64,000 nt of DNA from Henricia sp. BOLD:AAB3569 (GCA_037783545.1 JBBELK010000492.1:248001-312000); one strand, 5' to 3'. Shown: positions 1-8,377, counted from the stretch's first letter. Translations and numbers: made by a program. The notes: generated by a model not told the origin, from the letters alone.

Positions 1-51
1 GAATTATCAGAATTAGCCGAACATTTAGTCCGCACTTTCGAACAGCACCGG

Positions 52-62
52 TGGTTCAGTGG
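52..62 (+). promoter_or_regulatory. Polymerase III A box of tRNA-Gly(GCC)
   Basis: TGGTTCAGTGG fits the A-box consensus TRGYNNARNNG. The same string is found at nt 8-18 of nearly all tRNA genes of all three types here. Confidence 0.9.
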
Positions 63-93
63 TAGAATTCTCGCCTGCCACGCGGGAGGCCCG

Positions 94-104
94 GGTTCGA
101 TTCC
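94..104 (+). promoter_or_regulatory. Polymerase III B box of tRNA-Gly(GCC)
   Basis: GGTTCGATTCC fits the B-box consensus GGTTCRANTCC. CCC and TCC genes carry GGTTCAATTCC at the same place. Confidence 0.9.
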
Positions 105-115
105 CGGCCGGTGCA

Positions 116-218
116 GATTGTTATAGATTCATTGTTTGACAGTTTTCTTGCAGGAGTAGTTTTACTTCAAGTGGGAATATGCCCGCAACCAAAATCTCAC
201 TTCTTGCTTTTCTCGGGT
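116..218 (+). other. Spacer 1, GCC to CCC (103 bp)
   Basis: Holds the GCC trailer, T4 runs at 143-146 and 160-163, and an AT-rich 5' flank of the CCC gene. No open reading frame or other gene is seen. It is repeated with few changes in every unit. Confidence 0.85.
143..146 (+). terminator. Polymerase III terminator of GCC gene
   Basis: First T4 run downstream of the GCC gene, 27 bases past its last base. A second T4 at 160-163 could act as backup. This is a minimal signal, repeated in every unit. Confidence 0.7.
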
Positions 219-289
219 GCATTGGTGGTTCAGTGGTAGAATTCTCGCCTCCCACGCGGGAGACCCGGGTTCAATTCCCGGCCAATGCA
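219..289 (+). tRNA. tRNA-Gly(CCC), reference gene
   Basis: Reference CCC gene, unit 1. It reads the glycine codon GGG. The acceptor stem GCATTGG/CCAATGC pairs fully, the anticodon loop is CTCCCAC with CCC at 251-253, the T loop is TTCAATT, and the discriminator is A289. The A box is at 226-236 and the B box at 268-278. It shares the GCC gene's D arm and anticodon stem but differs in acceptor stem, anticodon, variable region and T loop. It closely resembles the animal tRNA-Gly(CCC) body. The first T4 downstream is 41 bases away (330-333), so its primary trailer would be long. Confidence 0.97.
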
Positions 290-326
290 AACTGACTGGT
301 TTCCGTACTTTGCTGGACTCCAAAAT

Positions 327-369
327 ACGTTTTATACAAATGGCTGTCTTTTGGTTGAGCGTCACCTTC
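327..369 (+). repeat. 43-bp block, copy A (spacer 2)
   Basis: Begins ACGTTTTATA and ends GAGCGTCACCTTC. It matches 531-573 with two fixed differences in the consensus (T/C twice), plus a private change in unit 1. The sequence just left of both copies is also recognisably related, so spacers 2 and 3 probably descend from one tRNA flank. The two copies are 204 bp apart. Confidence 0.9.
330..333 (+). terminator. Polymerase III terminator of CCC gene
   Basis: T4 run 41 bases after the CCC gene. Another T4 at 349-352 could be a backup. Confidence 0.65.
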
Positions 370-420
370 AATGTTTCCATTCACCTGCAACCCAAAATTC
401 CCTCCGCTATTTCTCCAGTT

Positions 421-491
421 GCATTGGTGGTTCAGTGGTAGAATTCTCGCCTTCCAAGCGGGAGACCCGGGTTCAATTCCCGGCTAATGCA
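421..491 (+). tRNA. tRNA-Gly(TCC), reference gene
   Basis: Reference TCC gene, unit 1. It reads GGA and, by wobble, GGG. It equals the CCC gene except at three bases: nt 33 C to T (anticodon), nt 37 C to A (loop end) and nt 65 C to T, which turns a G-C acceptor pair into G-T wobble. It is therefore a remoulded CCC gene and not the distinct tRNA-Gly(TCC) body common in animals. Anticodon TCC is at 453-455, A box at 428-438, B box at 470-480. A T4 run lies 21 bases downstream (512-515). Confidence 0.96.
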
Positions 492-511
492 AAATAGCGG
501 GTTCCCTGTAC

Positions 512-515
512 TTTT
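512..515 (+). terminator. Polymerase III terminator of TCC gene
   Basis: T4 run 21 bases downstream of the gene, repeated in nearly every unit. Confidence 0.7.
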
Positions 516-530
516 CCAGACTAGAAAGAA

Positions 531-573
531 ACGTTTCATAGAAATGGCCGTCTTTTGGTTGAGCGTCACCTTC
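531..573 (+). repeat. 43-bp block, copy B (spacer 3)
   Basis: Second copy of the block described at 327-369. A crossover between copies A and B explains the 204-bp insertion in unit 47. Confidence 0.9.
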
Positions 574-637
574 TTTTCGGCACCCTCTGCGCGGAATTAT
601 CCGAATTAGCCGAACATTTAGTCCGCACTTTCGAACA

Positions 638-708
638 GCACCGGTGGTTCAGTGGTAGAATTCTCGCCTGCCACGCGGGAGGCCCGGGTTCGATTCCCGG
701 CCGGTGCA
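638..708 (+). tRNA. tRNA-Gly(GCC)
   Basis: Unit 2; consensus. Confidence 0.95.
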
Positions 709-811
709 GATTGTTATAGATTCATTGTTTGACAGTTTTCTTGCAGGAGTAGTTTTACTTCAAGTGGGAATATGCCTGCAACCAAAATCTCACTTCTAGC
801 TTTTCTCGGGT

Positions 812-882
812 GCATTGGTGGTTCAGTGGTAGAATTCTCGCCTCCCACGCGGGAGACCCGGGTTCAATTCCCGGCGAATGCA
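812..882 (+). tRNA. tRNA-Gly(CCC), acceptor variant
   Basis: Unit 2; nt 65 C to G gives a G-G mismatch with nt 6. Confidence 0.8.
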
Positions 883-1013
883 AACTGACTGGTTTCCGTA
901 CTTTGCTGGACTCCAAAATACGTTTTATAGAAATGGCTGTCTTTTGGTTGAGCGTCACCTTCAATGTTTCCATTCACCTGCAACCCAAAATTCCCTCCGC
1001 TATTTCTCCAGTT

Positions 1014-1084
1014 GCATTGGTGGTTCAGTGGTAGAATTCTCGCCTTCCAAGCGGGAGACCCGGGTTCAATTCCCGGCTAATGCA
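1014..1084 (+). tRNA. tRNA-Gly(TCC)
   Basis: Unit 2; consensus. Confidence 0.95.
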
Positions 1085-1230
1085 AAATAGCGGGTTCCCT
1101 GTACTTTTCCAGACTAGAAAGAAACGTTTCATAGAAATGGCCGTCTTTTGGTTGAGCGTCACCTTCTTTTCGGCACCCTCTGCGCGGAATTATCCGAATT
1201 AGCCGAACATTTAGTCAGCACTTTCGAACA

Positions 1231-1301
1231 GCACCGGTGGTTCAGTGGTAGAATTCTCGCCTGCCACGCGGGAGGCCCGGGTTCGATTCCCGGCCGGTGC
1301 A
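1231..1301 (+). tRNA. tRNA-Gly(GCC)
   Basis: Unit 3; consensus. Confidence 0.95.
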
Positions 1302-1404
1302 GATTGTTATAGATTCATTGTTTGACAGTTTTCTTGCAGGAGTAGTTTTACTTCAAGTGGGAATATGCCCGCAACCAAAATCTCACTTCTAGCTTTTCTC
1401 GGGT

Positions 1405-1475
1405 GCATTGGTGGTTCAGTGGTAGAATTCTCGCCTTCCACGCGGGAGACCCGGGTTCAATTCCCGGCCAATGCA
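1405..1475 (+). tRNA. tRNA-Gly, CCC body with TCC anticodon
   Basis: Unit 3; nt 33 C to T changes the anticodon from CCC to TCC while nt 37 and nt 65 keep the CCC-type bases. This is a one-step intermediate toward the TCC gene type, or a recent independent mutation. Confidence 0.9.
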
Positions 1476-1606
1476 AACTGACTGGTTTCCGTACTTTGAT
1501 GGACTCCAAAATACGTTTTATAGAAATGGCTGTCTTTTGGTTGAGCGTCACCTTCAATGTTTCCATTCACCTGCAACCCAAAATTCCCTCCGCTATTTCT
1601 CCAGTT

Positions 1607-1677
1607 GCATTGGTGGTTCAGTGGTAGAATTCTGGCCTTCCAAGCGGGAGACCCGGGTTCAATTCCCGGCTAATGCA
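1607..1677 (+). tRNA. tRNA-Gly(TCC), anticodon-stem variant
   Basis: Unit 3; nt 28 C to G gives a G-G mismatch with nt 40. Confidence 0.8.
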
Positions 1678-1823
1678 AAATAGCGGGTTCCCTGTACTTT
1701 TCCAGACTAGAAAGAAACGTTTCATAGAAATGGCCGTCTTTTGGTTGAGCGTCACCTTCTTTTCGGCACCCTCTGCGCGGAATTATCCGAATTAGCCGAA
1801 CATTTAGTCCGCACTTTCGAACA

Positions 1824-1894
1824 GCACCGGTGGTTCAGTGGTAGAATTCTCGCCTGCCACGCGGGAGGCCCGGGTTCGATTCCCGGCCGGTGCA
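1824..1894 (+). tRNA. tRNA-Gly(GCC)
   Basis: Unit 4; consensus. Confidence 0.95.
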
Positions 1895-1997
1895 GATTGT
1901 TATAGATTCATTGTTTGACAGTTTTCTTGCAGGAGTAGTTTTACTTCAAGTGGGAATATGCCCGCAACCAAAATCTCACTTCTAGCTTTTCTCGGGT

Positions 1998-2068
1998 GCA
2001 TTGGTGGTTCAGTGGTAGAATTCTCGCCTCCCACGCGGGAGACCCGGGTTCAATTCCCGGCCAATGCA
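1998..2068 (+). tRNA. tRNA-Gly(CCC)
   Basis: Unit 4; consensus. Confidence 0.95.
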
Positions 2069-2199
2069 AACTGACTGGTTTCCGTACTTTGCTGGACTCC
2101 AAAATACGTTTTATAGAAATGGCTGTCTTTTGGTTGAGCGTCACCTTCAATGTTTCCATTCACCTGCAACCCAAAATTCCCTCCGCTATTTCTCCAGTT

Positions 2200-2270
2200 G
2201 CATTGGTGGTTCAGTGGTAGAATTCTCGCCTTCCAAGCGGGAGACCCGGGTTCAATTCCCGGCTAATGCA
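2200..2270 (+). tRNA. tRNA-Gly(TCC)
   Basis: Unit 4; consensus. Confidence 0.95.
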
Positions 2271-2416
2271 AAATAGCGGGTTCCCTGTACTTTTCCAGAC
2301 TAGAAAGAAACGTTTCATAGAAATGGCCGTCTTTTGGTTGAGCGTCACCTTCTTTTCGGCACCCTCTGCGCGGAATTATCCGAATTAGCCGAACATTTAG
2401 TCCGCACTTTCGAACA

Positions 2417-2487
2417 GCACCGGTGGTTCAGTGGTAGAATTCTCGCCTGCCACGCGGGAGGCCCGGGTTCGATTCCCGGCCGGTGCA
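2417..2487 (+). tRNA. tRNA-Gly(GCC)
   Basis: Unit 5; consensus. Confidence 0.95.
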
Positions 2488-2590
2488 GATTGTTATAGAT
2501 TCATTCTTTGACAGTTTTCTTGCAGGAGTAGTTTTACTTCAAGTGGGAATATGCCCGCAACCAAAATCTCACTTCTAGCTTTTCTCGGGT

Positions 2591-2661
2591 GCATTGGTGG
2601 TTCAGTGGTAGAATTATCGCCTCCCACGCGGGAGACCCGGGTTCAATTCCCGGCCAATGCA
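2591..2661 (+). tRNA. tRNA-Gly(CCC), anticodon-stem variant
   Basis: Unit 5; nt 26 C to A mismatches nt 42. The same change occurs in units 12 and 49. Confidence 0.82.
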
Positions 2662-2792
2662 AACTGACTCGTTTCCGTACTTTGCTGGACTCCAAAATAC
2701 GTTTTATAGAAATGGCTGTCTTTTGGTTTAGCGTCACCTTCAATGTTTCCATTCACCTGCAACCCAAAATTCCCTCCGCTATTTCTCCAGTT

Positions 2793-2863
2793 GCATTGGT
2801 GGTTCAGTGGTAGAATTCTCGCCTTCCAAGCGGGAGACCCGGGTTCAATTCCCGGCTAATGCA
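2793..2863 (+). tRNA. tRNA-Gly(TCC)
   Basis: Unit 5; consensus. Confidence 0.95.
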
Positions 2864-3009
2864 AAATAGCGGGTTCCCTGTACTTTTCCAGACTAGAAAG
2901 AAACGTTTCATAGAAATGGCCGTCTTTTGGTTGAGCGTCACCTTCTTTTCGGCACCCTCTGCGCGGAATTATCCGAATTAGCCGAACATTTAGTCCGCAC
3001 TTTCGAACA

Positions 3010-3080
3010 GCACCGGTGGTTCAGTGGTAGAATTCTCGCCTGCCACGCGGGAGGCCCGGGTTCGATTCCCGGCCGGTGCA
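3010..3080 (+). tRNA. tRNA-Gly(GCC)
   Basis: Unit 6; consensus. Confidence 0.95.
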
Positions 3081-3183
3081 GATTGTTATAGATTCATTGT
3101 TTGACAGTTTTCTTGCAGGAGTAGTTTTACTTCAAGTGGGAATATGCCCGCAACCAAAATCTCACTTCTAGCTTTTCTCGGGT

Positions 3184-3254
3184 GCATTGGTGGTTCAGTG
3201 GTAGAATTCTCGCCTCCCACGCGGGAGACCCGGGTTCAATTCCCGGCCAATGCA
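3184..3254 (+). tRNA. tRNA-Gly(CCC)
   Basis: Unit 6; consensus. Confidence 0.95.
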
Positions 3255-3385
3255 AACTGACTGGTTTCCGTACTTTGCTGGACTCCAAAATACGTTTTAT
3301 AGAAATGGCTGTCTTTTGGTTGAGCGTCACCTTCAATGTTTCCATTCACCTGCAACCCAAAATTCCCTCCGCTATTTCTCCAGTT

Positions 3386-3456
3386 GCATTGGTGGTTCAG
3401 TGGTAGAATTCTCGCCTTCCAAGCGGGAGACCCGGGTTCAATTCCCGGCTAATGCA
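3386..3456 (+). tRNA. tRNA-Gly(TCC)
   Basis: Unit 6; consensus. Confidence 0.95.
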
Positions 3457-3602
3457 AAATAGCGGGTTCCCTGTATTTTACCAGACTAGAAAGAAACGTT
3501 TCATAGAAATGGCCGTCTTTTGGTTGAGCGTCACCTTCTTTTCGGCACCCTCTGCGCGGAATTATCCGAATTAGCCGAACATTTAGTCCGCACTTTCGAA
3601 CA

Positions 3603-3673
3603 GCACCGGTGGTTCAGTGGTAGAATTCTCGCCTGCCACGCGGGAGGCCCGGGTTCGATTCCCGGCCGGTGCA
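3603..3673 (+). tRNA. tRNA-Gly(GCC)
   Basis: Unit 7; consensus. Confidence 0.95.
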
Positions 3674-3776
3674 GATTGTTATAGATTCATTGTTTGACAG
3701 TTTTCTTGCAGGAGTAGTTTTACTTCAAGTGGGAATATGCCCGCAACCAAAATCTCACTTCTAGCTTTTCTCGGGT

Positions 3777-3847
3777 GCATTGGTGGTTCAGTGGTAGAAT
3801 TCTCGCCTCCCACGCGGGAGACCCGGGTTCAATTCCCGGCCAATGCA
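3777..3847 (+). tRNA. tRNA-Gly(CCC)
   Basis: Unit 7; consensus. Confidence 0.95.
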
Positions 3848-3978
3848 AACTGACTGGTTTCCGTACTTTGCTGGACTCCAAAATACGTTTTATAGAAATG
3901 GCTGTCTTTTGGTTGAGCGTCACCTTCAATGTTTCCATTCACCTGCAACCCAAAATTCCCTCCGCTATTTCTCCAGTT

Positions 3979-4049
3979 GCATTGGTGGTTCAGTGGTAGA
4001 ATTCTCGCCTTCCAAGCGGGAGACCCCGGTTCAATTCCCGGCTAATGCA
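3979..4049 (+). tRNA. tRNA-Gly(TCC), T-stem variant
   Basis: Unit 7; nt 49 G to C mismatches nt 61 in the T stem. Confidence 0.8.
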
Positions 4050-4195
4050 AAATAGCGGGTTCCCTGTACTTTTCCAGACTAGAAAGAAACGTTTCATAGA
4101 AATGGCCGTCTTTTGGTTGAGCGTCACCTTCTTTTCGGCACCCTCTGCGCGGAATTATCCGAATTAGCCGAACATTTAGTCCGCACTTTCGAACA

Positions 4196-4266
4196 GCACC
4201 GGTGGTTCAGTGGTAGAATTCTCGCCTGCCACGCGGGAGGCCCGGGTTCGATTCCCGGCCGGTGCA
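4196..4266 (+). tRNA. tRNA-Gly(GCC)
   Basis: Unit 8; consensus. Confidence 0.95.
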
Positions 4267-4369
4267 GATTGTTATAGATTCATTGTTTGACAGTTTTCTT
4301 GCAGGAGTAGTTTTACTTCAAGTGGGAATATGCCCGCAACCAAAATCTCACTTCTAGCTTTTCTCGGGT

Positions 4370-4440
4370 GCATTGGTGGTTCAGTGGTAGAATTCTCGCC
4401 TCCCACGCGGGAGACCCGGGTTCAATTCCCGGCCAATGCA
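4370..4440 (+). tRNA. tRNA-Gly(CCC)
   Basis: Unit 8; consensus. Confidence 0.95.
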
Positions 4441-4571
4441 AACTGACTGGTTTCCGTACTTTGCTGGACTCCAAAATACGTTTTATAGAAATGGCTGTCT
4501 TTTGGTTGAGCGTCACCTTCAATGTTTCCATTCACCTGCAACCCAAAATTCCCTCCGCTATTTCTCCAGTT

Positions 4572-4642
4572 GCATTGGTGGTTCAGTGGTAGAATTCTCG
4601 CCTTCCAAGCGGGAGACCCGGGTTCAATTCCCGGCTAATGCA
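4572..4642 (+). tRNA. tRNA-Gly(TCC)
   Basis: Unit 8; consensus. Confidence 0.95.
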
Positions 4643-4788
4643 AAATAGCAGGTTCCCTGTATTTTTCCAGACTAGAAAGAAACGTTTCATAGAAATGGCC
4701 GTCTTTTGGTTGAGCGTCACCTTCTTTTCGGCACCCTCTGCGCGGAATTATCCGAATTAGCCGAACATTTAGTCCGCACTTTCGAACA

Positions 4789-4859
4789 GCACCGGTGGTT
4801 CAGTGGTAGAATTCTCGCCTGCCACGCGGGAGGCCCGGGTTCGATTCCCGGCCGGTGCA
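4789..4859 (+). tRNA. tRNA-Gly(GCC)
   Basis: Unit 9; consensus. This unit is 767 bp, 174 bp longer than standard. Confidence 0.95.
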
Positions 4860-4962
4860 GATTGTTATAGATTCATTGTTTGACAGTTTTCTTGCAGGAG
4901 TAGTTTTACTTCAAGTGGGAATATGCCCGCAACCAAAATCTCACTTCTAGCTTTTCTCGGGT

Positions 4963-5033
4963 GCATTGGTGGTTCAGTGGTAGAATTCTCGCCTCCCACG
5001 CGGTAGGCCCGGGTTCGATTCCCGGCCGGTGCA
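4963..5033 (+). tRNA. Chimeric tRNA-Gly, CCC 5' half and GCC 3' half
   Basis: Unit 9; the first part, including the CCC anticodon, comes from a CCC gene. The variable region, T arm, 3' acceptor strand and following spacer come from a GCC gene. The acceptor GCATTGG/CCGGTGC can still form with two T-G wobbles. Nt 42 G to T breaks the first anticodon-stem pair. The 174-bp length gain equals the GCC-to-CCC spacing, so it is the duplication product of a crossover between the two bodies. Confidence 0.85.
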
Positions 5034-5136
5034 GATTGTTATAGATTCATTGTTTGACAGTTTTCTTGCAGGAGTAGTTTTACTTCAAGTGGGAATAAGC
5101 CCGCAACCAAAATCTCACTTCTAGCTTTTCTCGGGT

Positions 5137-5207
5137 GCATTGGTGGTTCAGTGGTAGAATTCTCGCCTCCCACGCGGGAGACCCGGGTTCAATTCCCGGC
5201 CAATGCA
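5137..5207 (+). tRNA. tRNA-Gly(CCC)
   Basis: Unit 9; consensus. Confidence 0.95.
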
Positions 5208-5338
5208 AACTGACTGGTTTCCGTACTTTGCTGGACTCCAAAATACGTTTTATAGAAATGGCTGTCTTTTGGTTGAGCGTCACCTTCAATGTTTCCATTC
5301 ACCTGCAACCCAAAATTCCCTCCGCTATTTCTCCAGTT

Positions 5339-5409
5339 GCATTGGTGGTTCAGTGGTAGAATTCTCGCCTTCCAAGCGGGAGACCCGGGTTCAATTCCCG
5401 GCTAATGCA
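5339..5409 (+). tRNA. tRNA-Gly(TCC)
   Basis: Unit 9; consensus. Confidence 0.95.
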
Positions 5410-5555
5410 AAATAGCGGGTTCCCTGTACTTTTCCAGACTAGAAAGAAACGTTTCATAGAAATGGCCGTCTTTTGGTTGAGCGTCACCTTCTTTTCGGCA
5501 CCCTCTGCGCGGAATTATCCGAATTAGCCGAACATTTAGTCCGCACTTTCGAACA

Positions 5556-5626
5556 GCACCGGTGGTTCAGTGGTAGAATTCTCGCCTGCCACGCGGGAGC
5601 CCCGGGTTCGATTCCCGGCCGGTGAA
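5556..5626 (+). tRNA. tRNA-Gly(GCC), degenerate
   Basis: Unit 10; nt 45 G to C and nt 70 C to A. The latter breaks the terminal G1-C70 acceptor pair. Confidence 0.7.
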
Positions 5627-5729
5627 GATTGTTATAGATTCATTGTTTGACAGTTTTCTTGCAGGAGTAGTTTTACTTCAAGTGTGAATATGCCCGCAAC
5701 CAAAATCTCACTTCTAGCTTTTCTCGGGT

Positions 5730-5800
5730 GCATTGGTGGTTCAGTGGTAGAATTCTCGCCTCCCACGCGGGAGACCCGGGTTCAATTCCCGGCCAATGCA
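5730..5800 (+). tRNA. tRNA-Gly(CCC)
   Basis: Unit 10; consensus. Confidence 0.95.
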
Positions 5801-5931
5801 AACTGACTGGTTTCCGTACTTTGCTGGACTCTAAAATACGTTTTATAGAAATGGCTGTCTTTTGGATGAGCGTCACCTTCAATGTTTCCATTCACCTGCA
5901 ACCCAAAATTCCCTCCGCTATTTCTCCAGTT

Positions 5932-6002
5932 GCATTGGTGGTTCAGTGGTAGAATTCTCGCCTTCCAAGCGGGAGACCCGGGTTCAATTCCCGGCTAATG
6001 CA
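5932..6002 (+). tRNA. tRNA-Gly(TCC)
   Basis: Unit 10; consensus. Confidence 0.95.
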
Positions 6003-6148
6003 AAATAGCGGGTTCCCTGTACTTTTCCAGACTAGAAAGAAACGTTTCATAGAAATGGCCGTCTTTTGGTTGAGCGTCACCTTCTTTTCGGCACCCTCTG
6101 CGCGGAATTATCCGAATTAGCCGAACATTTAGTCCGCACTTTCGAACA

Positions 6149-6219
6149 GCACCGGTGGTTCAGTGGTAGAATTCTCGCCTGCCATGCGGGAGCCCCGGGT
6201 TCGATTCCTGGCCGGTGCA
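6149..6219 (+). tRNA. tRNA-Gly(GCC), variant
   Basis: Unit 11; nt 37 C to T, nt 45 G to C (shared with unit 10) and nt 61 C to T (G-T wobble in the T stem). Confidence 0.8.
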
Positions 6220-6322
6220 GATTGTTATAGATTCATTGTTTGACAGTTTTCTTGCAGGAGTAGTTTTACTTCAAGTGGGAATATGCCCGCAACCAAAATC
6301 TCACTTCTAGCTTTTCTCGGGT

Positions 6323-6393
6323 GCATTGGTGGTTCAGTGGTAGAATTCTCGCCTCCCACGCGGAAGACCCGGGTTCAATTCCCGGCCAATGCA
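6323..6393 (+). tRNA. tRNA-Gly(CCC), anticodon-stem variant
   Basis: Unit 11; nt 42 G to A mismatches nt 26. Confidence 0.82.
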
Positions 6394-6524
6394 AACTGAC
6401 TGGTTTCCGTACTTTGCTGGACTCCAAAACACGTTTTATAGAAATGGCTGTCTTTTGGTTGAGCGTCACCTTCAATGTTTCCATTCACCTGCAACCCAAA
6501 ATTCCCTCCGCTATTTCTCCAGTT

Positions 6525-6595
6525 GCATTGGTGGTTCAGTGGTAGAATTCTCGCCTTCCAAGCGGGAGACCCGAGTTCAATTCCCGGCTAATGCA
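6525..6595 (+). tRNA. tRNA-Gly(TCC), T-stem variant
   Basis: Unit 11; nt 50 G to A gives an A-C mismatch and alters the first B-box base. Confidence 0.78.
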
Positions 6596-6741
6596 AAATA
6601 GCGGGTTCCCTGTACTTTTCCAGACTAGAAAGAAACGTTTCATAGAAATGGCCGTCTTTTGGTTGAGCGTCACCTTCTTTTCGGCACCCTCTGCGCGGAA
6701 TTATCCGAATTAGCCGAACATTTAGTCCGCACTTTCGAACA

Positions 6742-6812
6742 GCACCGGTGGTTCAGTGGTAGAATTCTCGCCTGCCACGCGGGAGGCCCGGGTTCGATTC
6801 CCGGCCGGTGCA
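6742..6812 (+). tRNA. tRNA-Gly(GCC)
   Basis: Unit 12; consensus. Confidence 0.95.
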
Positions 6813-6915
6813 GATTGTTATAGATTCATTGTTTGACAGTTTTCTTGCAGGAGTAGTTTTACTTCAAGTGGGAATATGCCCGCAACCAAAATCTCACTTC
6901 TAGCTTTTCTCGGGT

Positions 6916-6986
6916 GCATTGGTGGTTCAGTGGTAGAATTATCGCCTCCCACGCGGGAGACCCGGGTTCAATTCCCGGCCAATGCA
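6916..6986 (+). tRNA. tRNA-Gly(CCC), anticodon-stem variant
   Basis: Unit 12; nt 26 C to A, as in unit 5. Confidence 0.82.
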
Positions 6987-7117
6987 AACTGACTGGTTTC
7001 CGTACTTTGCTGGACTCCAAAATACGTTTTATAGAAATGGCTGTCTTTTGGTTGAGCCTCACCTTCAATGTTTCCATTCACCTGCAACCCAAAATTCCCT
7101 CCGCTATTTCTCCAGTT

Positions 7118-7188
7118 GCATTGGTGGTTCAGTGGTAGAATTGTCGCCTTCCAAGCGGGAGACCCGGGTTCAATTCCCGGCTAATGCA
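7118..7188 (+). tRNA. tRNA-Gly(TCC), anticodon-stem variant
   Basis: Unit 12; nt 26 C to G, a G-G mismatch with nt 42. Confidence 0.8.
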
Positions 7189-7334
7189 AAATAGCGGGTT
7201 CCCTGTACTTTTCCAGACTAGAAAGAAACGTTTCATAGAAATGGCCGTCTTTTGGTTGAGCGTCACCTTCTTTTCGGCACCCTCTGCGCGGAATTATCCG
7301 AATTAGCCTAACATTTAGTCCGCACTTTCGAACA

Positions 7335-7405
7335 GCACCGGTGATTCAGTGGTAGAATTCTCGCCTGCCACGCGGGAGGCCCGGGTTCGATTCCCGGCCG
7401 GTGCA
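7335..7405 (+). tRNA. tRNA-Gly(GCC), A-box variant
   Basis: Unit 13; nt 10 G to A lies in the D stem and in the TRGY core of the A box. Unit 20 has the same change. Confidence 0.82.
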
Positions 7406-7508
7406 GATTGTTATAGATTCATTGTTTGACAGTTTTCTTGCAGGAGTAGTTTTACTTCAAGTGGGAATATGCCCGCAACCAAAATCTCACTTCTAGCTTT
7501 TCTCGGGT

Positions 7509-7579
7509 GCATTGGTGGTTCAGTGGTAGAATTCTCGCCTCCCACGCGGGAGACCCGGGTTCAATTCCCGGCCAATGCA
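7509..7579 (+). tRNA. tRNA-Gly(CCC)
   Basis: Unit 13; consensus. Confidence 0.95.
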
Positions 7580-7710
7580 AACTGACTGGTTTCCGTACTT
7601 TGCTGGACTCCAAAATACGTTTTATAGAAATGGCTGTCTTTTGGTTGAGCGTCACCTTCAATGTTTCCATTCACCTGCAACCCAAAATTCCCTCCGCTAT
7701 TTCTCCAGTT

Positions 7711-7781
7711 GCATTGGTGGTTCAGTGGTAGAATTCTCGCCTTCCAAGCGGGAGACCCGGGTTCAATTCCCGGCTAATGCA
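7711..7781 (+). tRNA. tRNA-Gly(TCC)
   Basis: Unit 13; consensus. The following spacer has a 3-bp CAC duplication near 7858. Confidence 0.95.
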
Positions 7782-7930
7782 AAATAGCGGGTTCCCTGTA
7801 CTTTTCCAGACTAGAAAGAAACGTTTCATAGAAATGGCCGTCTTTTGGTTGAGCGTCACCACCTTCTTCTCGGCACCCTCTGCGCGGAATTATCCGTATT
7901 AGCCGAACATTTAGTCCGCACTTTCGAACA

Positions 7931-8001
7931 GCACCGGTGGTTCAGTGGTAGAATTCTCGCCTGCCACGCGGGAGGCCCGGGTTCGATTCCCGGCCGGTGC
8001 A
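7931..8001 (+). tRNA. tRNA-Gly(GCC)
   Basis: Unit 14; consensus. Confidence 0.95.
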
Positions 8002-8104
8002 GATTGTTATAGATTCATTGTTTGACAGTTTTCTTGCAGGAGTTGTTTTACTTCAAGTGGGAATATGCCCGCAACCAAAATCTCACTTCTAGCTTTTCTC
8101 GGGT

Positions 8105-8175
8105 GCATTGGTGGTTCAGTGGTAGAATTCTCGCCTCCCACGCGGGAGACCCGGGTTCAATTCCCGGCCAATGCA
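8105..8175 (+). tRNA. tRNA-Gly(CCC)
   Basis: Unit 14; consensus. Confidence 0.95.
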
Positions 8176-8306
8176 AACTGACTGGTTTCCGTACTTTGCT
8201 GGACTCCAAAATACGTTTTATAGAAATGGCTGTCTTTTGGTTGAGCGTCACCTTCAATGTTTCCATTCACCTGCAACCCAAAATTCCCTCCGCTATTTCT
8301 CCAGTT

Positions 8307-8377
8307 GCATTGGTGGTTCAGAGGTAGAATTCTCGCCTTCCAAGCGGGAGACCCGGGTTCAATTCCCGGCTAATGCA
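8307..8377 (+). tRNA. tRNA-Gly(TCC), D-loop variant
   Basis: Unit 14; nt 16 T to A within the D loop and A box. Confidence 0.88.

Larger units (their letters stand above)
45..115 (+). tRNA. tRNA-Gly(GCC), reference gene
   Basis: Reference GCC gene of the array, unit 1. It supplies glycine for GGC and GGU codons. The cloverleaf is complete: the acceptor stem GCACCGG/CCGGTGC pairs fully, the anticodon loop CTGCCAC shows GCC at 77-79, the T stem CCGGG/CCCGG encloses the loop TTCGATT, and the discriminator is A115. No CCA is encoded, as in eukaryotes. The body matches the usual animal tRNA-Gly(GCC) type. Internal polymerase III promoters are the A box at 52-62 and the B box at 94-104. The first T4 run downstream is at 143-146. 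The CCC gene follows after 103 bp. Confidence 0.97.
290..420 (+). other. Spacer 2, CCC to TCC (131 bp)
   Basis: Holds the CCC trailer, terminator and the first copy of a 43-bp block (327-369) that recurs in spacer 3. No gene is seen. Confidence 0.85.
492..637 (+). other. Spacer 3, TCC to next GCC (146 bp)
   Basis: Holds the TCC terminator, the second 43-bp block copy (531-573) and the 5' flank of the next GCC gene. No gene is seen. Confidence 0.85.

Noticed and set aside
162-441. Recurrent 60-160 aa open frames on both strands (e.g. starting MHWWFSGRIL, MQTDWFPYF, METLKVTLNQ)
   Set aside because: They run through tRNA genes and spacers, overlap each other in several frames, and repeat only because the DNA repeats. 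Segments such as GDPGSIPG or PGIEPGSPAWEA are translations of tRNA T arms and anticodon arms.
560-637. TATA-like or other conserved upstream promoter elements for the tRNA genes
   Set aside because: AT-rich patches occur upstream of each gene, but since all spacers are homogenised, conservation between units gives no evidence of function.
7858-7863. 3-bp insertion in spacer 3 of unit 13 as a regulatory change
   Set aside because: A simple CAC duplication next to ACC repeats, about 70 bp upstream of the next gene, with nothing to suggest a role.
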